This document shows positions 17,894 through 25,629 of a DNA stretch of 64,000 bases, one piece after another. A program made the translations under genes and the position numbers. Numbering within the stretch: the stretch's first letter is position 1; every line of letters begins with the position of its first letter. The stretch spans positions 2,046,001 to 2,110,000 of the forward strand of contig NC_003552.1 in assembly GCF_000007345.1 (NCBI RefSeq), written 5' to 3'. Under the pieces are notes generated by a model. It made no database searches. It saw nothing but the letters and a program-made list of their open reading frames with translations, and was not told the origin of the DNA. This DNA comes from Methanosarcina acetivorans C2A (GTDB taxonomy: Archaea; Halobacteriota; Methanosarcinia; Methanosarcinales; Methanosarcinaceae).

Positions 17894-18814
17894 ATGGTTG
17901 GAACAGAAATTACGGATAGTCTGTATGCTATGTTTGACCAGTTCATAGCTTTTATTCCTACATTGGTAGCCATAATTATTCTTATTATTGTAGGAATAAT
18001 ATTGGGAAAGTTTCTCGGAAAGATCGGTGCGAAAATACTGGACAAAATAGGACTTGATGATCTGGTTGACAAAACCGTGATAGGTGGAATGATAAAACGA
18101 GGACAGATGAGTACGGTAGGCTTTTTTGATGCAGTCATCCGCTGGTTCGTCTACATCATCTTCGCTTTAATCATTCTGGATATTCTGAACATCGGGGTTG
18201 TGAATAATTTCGTTGATCTCGTAATATTCTACATCCCGCTTGTAATCTCTGCTCTCATTGTCCTGCTTATAGGTTTGCTGATTGTGGACTTCATTAGCGA
18301 CCTGCTCAAGAATCTACTTATTTCGACCGGAGTAGATGAGAAACTTGAACAGACAACTTTTGGAGCTTCGATTAAATCCGGGGGGTTGACAGCTTCAGGC
18401 ATTGTGGCTGGAATTTTCAGAATATTTGGGTATCTGATTTTCCTGACGGCTGCGTCTGATATCCTGCGGTTAAATATGATTAGCATTCTGTTGATAGATA
18501 TTACTCAATACTTGCCACGTGTCATCATAGCTATCCTGATTCTGGTGATAGGAATTCTTTCTATAGACATAGTAATGGACTACCTGAGTAATACTGTCAA
18601 GGGCATGGAGATAGAAGGAGCAGATATCATTCTTCCTCTCCTCAGAGGTTTCCTGCTTCTTATTGTGATTCTGGTTGCTCTGGATACGATGCTAATTGAT
18701 ACCAGTATTCTCTACCTGTTCTTCGGACCGCTGGCATGGGGAATTGCATTTGTGGTGGCATTCAAATACGGAGTCAAAGACGCTATTGTTGCGTATGCCA
18801 GAGAAAGGAAGTAA
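17894..18814 (+). CDS. Multi-helix membrane protein, MscS-linked TM-helix family
   Basis: This 306-residue membrane protein is built from repeated hydrophobic hairpins and resembles the 'conserved TM helix' family often found beside or fused to MscS channels. Two copies of a glycine-rich helix plus amphipathic segment can be aligned: GKFLGKIGAKILDKIGLDDLVDKT (from about residue 38) and VDFISDLLKNLLISTGVDEKLEQT-like (from about 138). A third partial copy lies near 225-245. There is no MscS beta domain. I start at ATG 17894 because a GGGGT motif lies a few bases before it; the upstream frame is poor in coding features. The stop codon lies in the loop of a terminator-like hairpin. Confidence 0.7.
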   Translation: MVGTEITDSLYAMFDQFIAFIPTLVAIIILIIVGIILGKFLGKIGAKILDKIGLDDLVDKTVIGGMIKRGQMSTVGFFDAVIRWFVYIIFALIILDILNIGVVNNFVDLVIFYIPLVISALIVLLIGLLIVDFISDLLKNLLISTGVDEKLEQTTFGASIKSGGLTASGIVAGIFRIFGYLIFLTAASDILRLNMISILLIDITQYLPRVIIAILILVIGILSIDIVMDYLSNTVKGMEIEGADIILPLLRGFLLLIVILVALDTMLIDTSILYLFFGPLAWGIAFVVAFKYGVKDAIVAYARERK

Positions 18815-18826
18815 TTGCTTCCTTTC
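18803..18826 (+). terminator. Terminator hairpin containing the stop codon
   Basis: GAAAGGAAG (18803-18811) pairs perfectly with CTTCCTTTC (18818-18826) around the loop TAATTG, and ATTTTTC follows. The TAA of the preceding gene is the first part of the loop. This has the shape of a rho-independent terminator, which is unusual in archaea, where T-tracts alone suffice. Confidence 0.6.
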
Positions 18827-19362
18827 ATTTTTCTTTAAATGACTGGCTCCTGCTTTTATTTGATTTATATATAAAATGAGTATTGTATCTATCTAATACA
18901 GGCTCATCTTCAACTTTAGAAGGCTATTTTTTAGATACAAACAAAAAATAATAATTCTTTTATCTCTCTTCTGCTTTTTCCTGAAATTGAGAGATTTTAT
19001 TGAGAAAAAGGCTGTAACCGTTTTTCGAAAAGGGCTGATTGAAAGAATAGAGAGTTTTAAACCCGGGTATGAATGATGAAGGGGCTTTTCTTACGGGAAA
19101 ATCTGGTAAAAATTTTAATCTCAGGCTGATTTATTAGAGGACTTTTATTATTATAAGATTTAAACAAATTTTTATAAAAATGCAGTCTTTCTTTGTAATA
19201 TAATATTAATAAGAAAATACAAATACTCTTTGTATGATATATAAAATTGGAAGTCATACATATTCACACGAAATAAAACTTCAGCCAGACAAAAACGGGG
19301 GTATAGATCTGATAGAGAATGGATACAGGGTCTGCTGAAGGGAAAAATCGGGGGGAATTTGG
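18827..19362. other. AT-rich intergenic region
   Basis: Over 500 bases of AT-rich DNA before the fasciclin gene. TATA-like tracts occur at about 18866-18873 and 19196-19207. No supported gene or clear structure is seen. Confidence 0.4.
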
Positions 19363-19404
19363 ATTAGATCGGGATTTACCAGTTTAACTTGTGCTTTTAT
19401 TAGT

Positions 19405-22038
19405 TTGCTATTATTAAGCGCAGCTACCTGTACCGGTTCGGCACAGGATGACGGGACAACCACCATACTGGACTTGATAGGGGAAAATGGAAATTTCACT
19501 ATCATCTCAGGTTTCTTCAATAACAGCAGCCTCAATACTACCCTTGCCGGGGAAGAACCTTATACGGTGTTTGTTCCGACGGACGCCGCTTTTGAGAATG
19601 TGTCGAGAACCACACTTGAGGGCCTAAAAGAAGACCCTGCCGCCCTTGAACAGGTGCTTCTTTATCACGTCACAAACGGGACTCTGATGGCAGAAGACCT
19701 GGTTAACGTAAGCAACGTCACAACCCTTCAGGGAAGCGACCTGCCTGTCAATGCCACTGAAGAAGGGGTATTCGTAGGAGACGCAAAGGTCATAGTTCCA
19801 GACATCAATGCCAGCAACGGAGTAGTTCATGCAATAGATGCAGTACTTATCCCGCCTGAAGAAAAGGGACAAAATCTGACAGTACTCTATAACGATACTG
19901 TAAACCTGACTGAAGGAAATGTCGTGTTCAGGCCGGATACTGTCAATAATTATACAATAGACAATCTCACAGACTTCGGAGCTCTATATGCAACGGGACT
20001 CAACTTTAACGCTGCCTTAGCACAGAACATGACCGGAAATGTGACTAACATGACCAACGTGTCATTTGTGCTTAAGAGCATGGAAGGGGTCGAGAACAAT
20101 AACACTACCGGAGAGAGGTGGTTTATCTACATCAACGGCGAACCGGCTGAAGAAAACTTAGGACTGAACCCTGTAAGTGCCGGGGATAAACTCAGCTTCT
20201 GGTATACAACAGAAGCTGGTGGAGAAGCCAGTGCAACCTATGTAGCTAACATTACCATCGCTGTAGAAGAAGGGATGGAACCTGAGCCGGAACAAAACTT
20301 TACAGTACTCTATAATGATACCGTGAACCTGGCTGAAGGAAACTTCACCTTCATGCCGGCAAATGCCACTCAGCCCTATACAATAGGCAACCTCACGGAC
20401 TTCGGAGCTCTATATGCAACGGGACTCGATTTGAACGTGTCTTTAATGCAGAACATGACTGAAGGAAACATGACCGGAAATGCAACCGAAAACATGACCG
20501 GAAATGCAACCGAAAACATGACTGATGGAAACATGACCGGAAATGCAACCGAAAACATGACCGGAAATGCAACCGAAAACATGACTGATGGAAACATGAC
20601 CGGAAATGCAACCGAAAACATGACCGGAAATGCAACCGAAAACATGACTGATGGAAACATGACCGGAAATGCAACCGAAAACATGACTGACGGAAATGCA
20701 ACCGAAAACATGACTGAAGGAAACATGACCGGAAATGTAACCGAAAACATGACTGACAACATGACTAACGTGTCATTTGTGCTTGAGGGCATAGAGGGAA
20801 TCGAGAACAATAATACTACCGGAGAGATGTGGTTCCTCTGCATCAACGGAGAGCCAGCTGAAGCAGACTTCGGAATGAACCCTGTAAGTGCCGGGGACAA
20901 TCTCAGCTTCTGGTACACAACAGAGGAAGGTGGAGAAGCCGCAATCGAGAATGCAACCTACGTGGTTAACATCACTGTTAACGAAATGATGGCAAGAGAA
21001 ACCATCATCCAGGCAGCACAGAACCAGACGAGATTAACTACGTTTGTAAACGCAACGAAGGCTGCAAACCTGACGCAGGCCCTGAACGAAACCGGCCCGT
21101 TTACGGTCTTTGTTCCGAGCAACGAAGCCTTCGATCAGCTGCCTGCACAAACACGTGATCAGCTTATGAACAATACCACCCTGCTAAGGAAAGTTCTTTC
21201 CTATCATGTGGCCAGCGGAGAGTATACCCGTGAACAGCTTGCCAGCATGGATGCCGTTGATAATATTCAGGGCGGCACGCTCGACATCAATATGGTAGGG
21301 GACAATATCACAATACAAAACTCGACTATCGAGCAGATAATCATTGTGAAAAATGGAGTTATCTACATAATCGATAAAGTGATCATCCCTCCGGACAGCG
21401 GGATTCCTTCCGATGGAAACCAGACCGATGGAAACCAGACCGATGGAAACCAGACTGACGGAAATCAGACCGATGGAAATCAGACCGATGGAAATCTGAC
21501 TGACGGAAACCAGACTGAAGATCTGGGAGGAGATTGGTACTTCTTCTCAGTCCCCTTCGAAGCCAACAATACAAGCGTTGATTATCTGCTTTCGGATGTG
21601 AACTATAGCTCACTGATTTACTACAACGCTTCAACCAAACTCTTCGAAGACGTCTCAAACATTGAACCTCTGAAGGGCTACTGGATCAATGTCCCCAACG
21701 GAACCGAGTTCAATGCTGAAGATCAGTTTGCTTCCGTTGAGAAAAAGCTGGTTACCGTTCCGCCGAGCCTGCAGACCTATCAGGGTTGGAACGCGCTGGG
21801 TTCACCTGTAAACGAGACTGTCTCTGCACAAACTGCGTTTGCATCCATTAACGACACGTATGCAAAAGTTGTCGGGCCCTGGGTGCCGGGCAATAACACT
21901 ACGGGTTACTACCAGTATGTCGCATACAACGACCTTAACGGGACCCTGGAAGAAAACCAGTTAGGTGCGGACGAATTAGAAGTCGAACCTTATCAGGGTT
22001 ACTGGGTCTTTGTGAAAGAGGAAAGCCTGTATGCTTGA
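19405..22038 (+). CDS. Large fasciclin/DUF4430 surface glycoprotein
   Basis: This protein of about 880 residues is secreted and very rich in N-x-S/T sequons. Domains in order: FAS1 (about 20-152, with PYTVFVPTDAAFENV and LYHVTNGTL), a DUF4430-like beta domain (155-292, GALYATGL and YINGEPAEENLG), a second DUF4430-like copy split by an Asn/Met/Thr repeat array (297-530), a second FAS1 (535-665, GPFTVFVPSNEAFDQLP), DGNQT pentapeptide repeats (670-710) and a C-terminal beta region (WYFFSVPFEANN to the end). FAS1 domains mediate adhesion. No C-terminal membrane anchor is seen. The start is problematic: TTG 19405 gives only half a signal peptide, while in-frame sequence back to an ATT at 19363, seven bases after GGGGG, encodes a complete one. 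Confidence 0.85.
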   Translation: MLLLSAATCTGSAQDDGTTTILDLIGENGNFTIISGFFNNSSLNTTLAGEEPYTVFVPTDAAFENVSRTTLEGLKEDPAALEQVLLYHVTNGTLMAEDLVNVSNVTTLQGSDLPVNATEEGVFVGDAKVIVPDINASNGVVHAIDAVLIPPEEKGQNLTVLYNDTVNLTEGNVVFRPDTVNNYTIDNLTDFGALYATGLNFNAALAQNMTGNVTNMTNVSFVLKSMEGVENNNTTGERWFIYINGEPAEENLGLNPVSAGDKLSFWYTTEAGGEASATYVANITIAVEEGMEPEPEQNFTVLYNDTVNLAEGNFTFMPANATQPYTIGNLTDFGALYATGLDLNVSLMQNMTEGNMTGNATENMTGNATENMTDGNMTGNATENMTGNATENMTDGNMTGNATENMTGNATENMTDGNMTGNATENMTDGNATENMTEGNMTGNVTENMTDNMTNVSFVLEGIEGIENNNTTGEMWFLCINGEPAEADFGMNPVSAGDNLSFWYTTEEGGEAAIENATYVVNITVNEMMARETIIQAAQNQTRLTTFVNATKAANLTQALNETGPFTVFVPSNEAFDQLPAQTRDQLMNNTTLLRKVLSYHVASGEYTREQLASMDAVDNIQGGTLDINMVGDNITIQNSTIEQIIIVKNGVIYIIDKVIIPPDSGIPSDGNQTDGNQTDGNQTDGNQTDGNQTDGNLTDGNQTEDLGGDWYFFSVPFEANNTSVDYLLSDVNYSSLIYYNASTKLFEDVSNIEPLKGYWINVPNGTEFNAEDQFASVEKKLVTVPPSLQTYQGWNALGSPVNETVSAQTAFASINDTYAKVVGPWVPGNNTTGYYQYVAYNDLNGTLEENQLGADELEVEPYQGYWVFVKEESLYA
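20461..20760 (+). repeat. 63-bp coding repeats (NMTDGNMTGNATE array)
   Basis: The array is made from 21-codon units encoding NMTDGNMTGNATENMTGNAT plus E. Three full copies run from about 20515, with shorter variants on either side. Sub-units NMTGNATE of 24 bp repeat inside each unit. Copies are nearly identical at DNA level, which indicates recent slippage or recombination. Each unit carries several glycosylation sequons. Confidence 0.9.
21413..21512 (+). repeat. 15-bp coding repeats (DGNQT)
   Basis: GATGGAAACCAGACC and close variants repeat about six to seven times in frame, encoding (DGNQT)n with one DGNLT variant. The array forms a hydrophilic, sequon-bearing linker between the second fasciclin domain and the C-terminal region. 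Confidence 0.9.
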
Positions 22039-22395
22039 GGAGGTCACCTGAAATAAGTGTAGAAATAAGTGTATGGATAAACTTAAGAGACCCGTAAAAA
22101 CCACTAAAAAAGAGTAAAAATTAGTAAAACCGGAAAACACAAGAAAACCAAAAAAACAGGAAAAAACCCTTAGGAAAAAAGTATTTACAAGAGAAAAAGG
22201 AAGCTTCAATTATGGAACTTCTTTTTTACTCAAATCTCTTTTTACCTGAATTTACTTCTTATTTTAATTATTTTTCCCTTGTCCAGCTGACTTTTTATTC
22301 GTTCAAGAGGCTTCAATTCACTTTTAAAGAGCTTTCTTTGAACTTCTTTAATTTCTTAATTTTTAAAATCAATATTTATATAAAGCTTCCTGCCA
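22039..22395. promoter_or_regulatory. Intergenic region with MscS promoter
   Basis: No gene is seen. A long A-rich stretch after the fasciclin stop (22088-22196) is followed by a T-rich region. A TATA box, AATATTTATATAAA (22371-22384), lies about 25 bases before the second possible start codon (22408) of the following MscS gene. Confidence 0.55.
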
Positions 22396-23535
22396 ATGGT
22401 TGAGCGCATGCTAATCCTGGATAATCTTAACAATATTTCGAATACTACTCTTAAAGCAAACATTTCTAACTTTGACGGATTATTAAATACGGCTTTCACA
22501 TGGTTTTCGGACAACCTCGGTACGCTGATCTTTATAGTGTTCATAGGCATGGGCACCATCCTTGTTGCAAGGACCGTAAACCACCTTATGGAAAGTTACT
22601 TCAAAAAGGCAAGCAGCAAGCTGAGGATGGATATCACTGCTTTTCGGATGTTCAGGCATATTACGGTTGCAGCAATCTATTTTCTCGGGCTGATTGTTAT
22701 TATATTCAGCATCCCTGACCTTCGCAGCCTCTCTGTAGCCCTCTTTACCGGGGCAGGGCTTGCCGGTATCATTATAGGTTTTGCAGCCCAGAGCACGCTG
22801 AGCAACATTATTGCAGGTATTTCTCTAACTATCTTCCAACCTTTTAGGGTTGGAGACCGACTGAACATTATGAATGAATACGGAAAGGTTGCTGACCTCA
22901 ACCTCAGACATACGGTAATCATAACCTGGGATAACAGGCGTCTTATTATCCCGAACTCGGTAATCAGCAACGAGGCGGTTATTAACTGGACCATAGAAGA
23001 CCCTGCAGTTATATGGCCTATAGATATAGGGATAAGCTACGACTCCGATATCAGCCTGGCAAGAAAAATCATGATCGAAGAGGCCCGAAAGCATCCCCTG
23101 GTAATGCCTCCACAGACTCTCGAATACAGCATTGTAAAGCCCAGTTTCCTGAAACCCGAGACTCTTGCAAACGGGCTTATGGATCTGTCCGTGCTTCATA
23201 CCGTAGATCCGGATTTCAAGGAAAGAGGAGAGGTTAAGGTACAACTCACAGAACTCGGAGATTTTGCCGTAAATCTCCGCCTCTATGTCTGGTTTAAGGA
23301 TAGGAGTGATGCCTACAGTTCAGGGTGCGAGATCAGAGAAGCAATAAAGAAACGCTTTGACAGCGAAGGCATCGAAATTCCATTCCCCTACAGGACTATC
23401 GTGTACAAGACCGATATCGAAAGAGAGAAGGCTCCTGGAAAAGCTGCTACGGCGGGAGATAGTAAAGTTTCATATGCTCCACGAAGCAGGTTAACTGATA
23501 TTGGTGACAAATTAGAGGATGAAAATGGTCAATAA
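22396..23535 (+). CDS. MscS family mechanosensitive channel
   Basis: This 379-residue channel has a longer N-terminal region than the one at 14.2 kb. Membrane segments lie at about residues 38-62, 86-108 and 112-150. The pore helix reads LFTGAGLAGIIIGFAAQSTLSNIIAGI. The beta domain follows (QPFRVGDRLNIMNEYGKVADLNLR) with an IIPNSVISNEAVINW segment, then a C-terminal alpha/beta domain and a charged tail after residue 340. It should open under membrane tension to release solutes. The start is uncertain: ATG 22396 and ATG 22408 are both in frame, and the TATA at 22371-22384 would place the transcript start near 22403, favouring 22408 as an almost leaderless start. Confidence 0.92.
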   Translation: MVERMLILDNLNNISNTTLKANISNFDGLLNTAFTWFSDNLGTLIFIVFIGMGTILVARTVNHLMESYFKKASSKLRMDITAFRMFRHITVAAIYFLGLIVIIFSIPDLRSLSVALFTGAGLAGIIIGFAAQSTLSNIIAGISLTIFQPFRVGDRLNIMNEYGKVADLNLRHTVIITWDNRRLIIPNSVISNEAVINWTIEDPAVIWPIDIGISYDSDISLARKIMIEEARKHPLVMPPQTLEYSIVKPSFLKPETLANGLMDLSVLHTVDPDFKERGEVKVQLTELGDFAVNLRLYVWFKDRSDAYSSGCEIREAIKKRFDSEGIEIPFPYRTIVYKTDIEREKAPGKAATAGDSKVSYAPRSRLTDIGDKLEDENGQ

Positions 23536-23703
23536 GACTGAACCGGTTCAATAAGACTGAATCGGTTCAATAAAACTGAAACAGGCCCGGGGCCAGTATC
23601 AAAGGGTAGATTCAGGGTTAAAAAAGGCAGCAGCAGGGTAAGAAAGAGGTCGGTCAAAAGCCGATCAAAGGTTGATTTAAAAAAATTAAATGATGAAAGG
23701 AAT

Positions 23704-25011
23704 TTAAAGTTCCCTTTCATCGATCACTCTTTTTGTCTTTTTCATGCTTCTTGGAAGTTCTCCGATTATTACGCCTACAATATCCACGGTAACCCCGATA
23801 AAGTCCTTGAAGGCTTTTCCCAAAGCTTTTTCGGTTTTTGCTTTTATTTCAGGGTCTTCGGCTCCTTCAATTTCAACCCTGAAGGTCATGCTGTCCCTGC
23901 CGTCTTTGCGGGTAAGGAGGATCTGGTACTCACTGCTGACACCTGGGACCCTGTGGATGATGTCCTCGATCTGGCCGGGGTAGATATTTACGGCTTTGAA
24001 CTTTATGCGGTCGTCCGACCGTCCTAAAATCCGGTCAATTCTCGGGAAGGGGCAGCCGCATTTACAGAGCCCTGGGATTATTCGGGTCAGGTCTCTTGTC
24101 CTGTAGCGGATCAGGGGAGCTCCTTCCTTTGTTAGGGTGGTAATTACAAGCTCTCCGAGGGTGCCGTCCGGCAGCTGTTCGCAGGTGATGGGGTCGATGA
24201 TCTCAAAAAGCAGGTGGTCAGACCAGTAGTGCATCCCTTCGTGGTAGGAGCAGTCAAGGGCAATTCCGGGCCCGTAGATTTCGGTCAGCCCGTAGATGTC
24301 AAAGGTCTCGACCCCTAGTTCTGTTTCGATCCGGCTACGCATCTTTCCGCTCCAGCGCTCGGACCCGATAACCCCTACCTTGAGGTGGATCCGGTCTTTC
24401 AAGCCGCGCTTTTCAATCTCTTCGGCAAGCAAAAGCGCGTACGAAGAGGTACTTGCAAGTGCTGTGGACTTGAGGTCAACAAACATTTCAAGTTGTTTCT
24501 CAGTATTTCCAGGGCCTGTAGGGATTGCCATTGCTCCGAGACGCTCGGCTCCTAGCTGGAACCCTATCCCTGCAGTCCAGAGTCCGTATCCGGGAGTTAT
24601 CTGGATCCTATCCTGGTTGGTGAGCCCTGCCAGCATGTAGCAGCGCATCATCTGCTCGGCCCAGACATCGACGTCTTTCCTGGTATAGGGGATAATGACA
24701 GGTTTGCCGGTTGTCCCTGAAGACGAGTGGATCCTTACGACTTCGGAATCCGGAACTGCCTGAAGCCCGAGGGGATAAGCGTCCCTCAGTTCCTCTTTGT
24801 GGGTAAAAGGCAGGAGTTTGAGGTCCTCAAGCGACTGGATTTTCTCGATATCCACGTTTGCTTCTTTGAACTTTTTCTGGTAAAAGGGACTGCCTTCAAC
24901 CGCCCGTTTAAGCAGGCTTTTCAGTTTTGCAAGGGTATCTTCTTCAGAGATTTTGGGATGGTAGAGCTGGACTTCCGGGTCGAGCTCAGAATCCAAAGAT
25001 GCTTCATACAT
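23704..25011 (-). CDS. paaK: Phenylacetate-CoA ligase family enzyme
   Basis: The 435-residue product belongs to the ANL adenylate-forming superfamily, PaaK type. The AMP/phosphate loop is SSSGTTGKP at residues 96-104; a YGLTEIYGPGIALDC motif and the GRSDDRIKFKAVNIYPGQIED hinge and C-terminal region are present. Such enzymes form aryl-acetyl-CoA from the acid, ATP and CoA. It is the last gene of an iorA-iorB-paaK operon, six bases after iorB, with AAGGTGAA before its ATG. The indolepyruvate oxidoreductase makes or uses arylacetyl-CoA, so the ligase probably lets the cell take up aryl acids for reductive aromatic amino acid synthesis. This is inferred from context; the exact aryl substrate is open. 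Confidence 0.9.
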   Translation of the reverse strand: MYEASLDSELDPEVQLYHPKISEEDTLAKLKSLLKRAVEGSPFYQKKFKEANVDIEKIQSLEDLKLLPFTHKEELRDAYPLGLQAVPDSEVVRIHSSSGTTGKPVIIPYTRKDVDVWAEQMMRCYMLAGLTNQDRIQITPGYGLWTAGIGFQLGAERLGAMAIPTGPGNTEKQLEMFVDLKSTALASTSSYALLLAEEIEKRGLKDRIHLKVGVIGSERWSGKMRSRIETELGVETFDIYGLTEIYGPGIALDCSYHEGMHYWSDHLLFEIIDPITCEQLPDGTLGELVITTLTKEGAPLIRYRTRDLTRIIPGLCKCGCPFPRIDRILGRSDDRIKFKAVNIYPGQIEDIIHRVPGVSSEYQILLTRKDGRDSMTFRVEIEGAEDPEIKAKTEKALGKAFKDFIGVTVDIVGVIIGELPRSMKKTKRVIDEREL

Positions 25012-25017
25012 TTGATT

Positions 25018-25629
25018 TCACCTTCTGTTCCCTATCAGGGTGCCTGGCTTAATTTTTTCAATCGCACCTTCAAACGCAGCCCTGTTTACAGCCCTGTGTT
25101 TTTCAGGAATTTCGGTTTCAAGTACCGAGAGAATGGTTTCCTTTGAAAATGGAAGCATTCCTGCACCTGCAGCCGCTCCCAGCATTGCGACATTGGCTGC
25201 CCTGTATGTGCCTGCCTCTTCTGCAAGCCGGGTAAAATCAAGGCAGAGCATGTCCGGAATGAGGGCTTTCAGAAAGGCCAGCAAAGCTTCGGGGGCATAT
25301 TCGGGACTTCCCGGAGGTTTTGATGCAGGAGCTATGGCATGAGAATTTGACAGGATTTTTCCACCCTTTTTCAGGAAAGGCAGGTTTCTTACGGTTTCTG
25401 CAGGTTCGAGCCCTATGAGCAGGTCGGCCTGCCCTGCAGGAATAAGGGAGCCTGAGATCTCGTCTCCGATCCTTATATGGCTGCTTACCGATCCTTCCCT
25501 CTGGGACATGCCTATGGTTTCGGCAGTACTCACCCTGAACCCGGCTTTCATTGCAGCAAGTGCAAGCATGCGGGAAGCAAGCACAACACCCTGTCCTCCG
25601 ACGCCTGCAATCAGGATGTCGTATTTCAT
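25018..25629 (-). CDS. iorB: Indolepyruvate oxidoreductase beta subunit
   Basis: IorB (203 residues) is the gamma-type subunit of the 2-oxoacid:ferredoxin oxidoreductase family. The N-terminal glycine motif MKYDILIAGVGGQGVVLASR is diagnostic, followed by a SQREGSVSSHIRIGD segment and a conserved LLIGLEPAET loop. With IorA it catalyses reversible conversion of arylpyruvates and CoA to arylacetyl-CoA, CO2 and reduced ferredoxin. The start ATG overlaps the stop of iorA (ATGA, 25626-25629), with GGTGAAG upstream, so the two are translationally coupled. The protein is cytoplasmic and of normal family length. Confidence 0.93.
   Translation of the reverse strand: MKYDILIAGVGGQGVVLASRMLALAAMKAGFRVSTAETIGMSQREGSVSSHIRIGDEISGSLIPAGQADLLIGLEPAETVRNLPFLKKGGKILSNSHAIAPASKPPGSPEYAPEALLAFLKALIPDMLCLDFTRLAEEAGTYRAANVAMLGAAAGAGMLPFSKETILSVLETEIPEKHRAVNRAAFEGAIEKIKPGTLIGNRR

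Noticed and set aside
20376-20918. 180-codon minus-strand open frame inside the fasciclin gene
   Set aside because: Antisense shadow created by the 63-bp repeats; the plus-strand frame is clearly the real gene.
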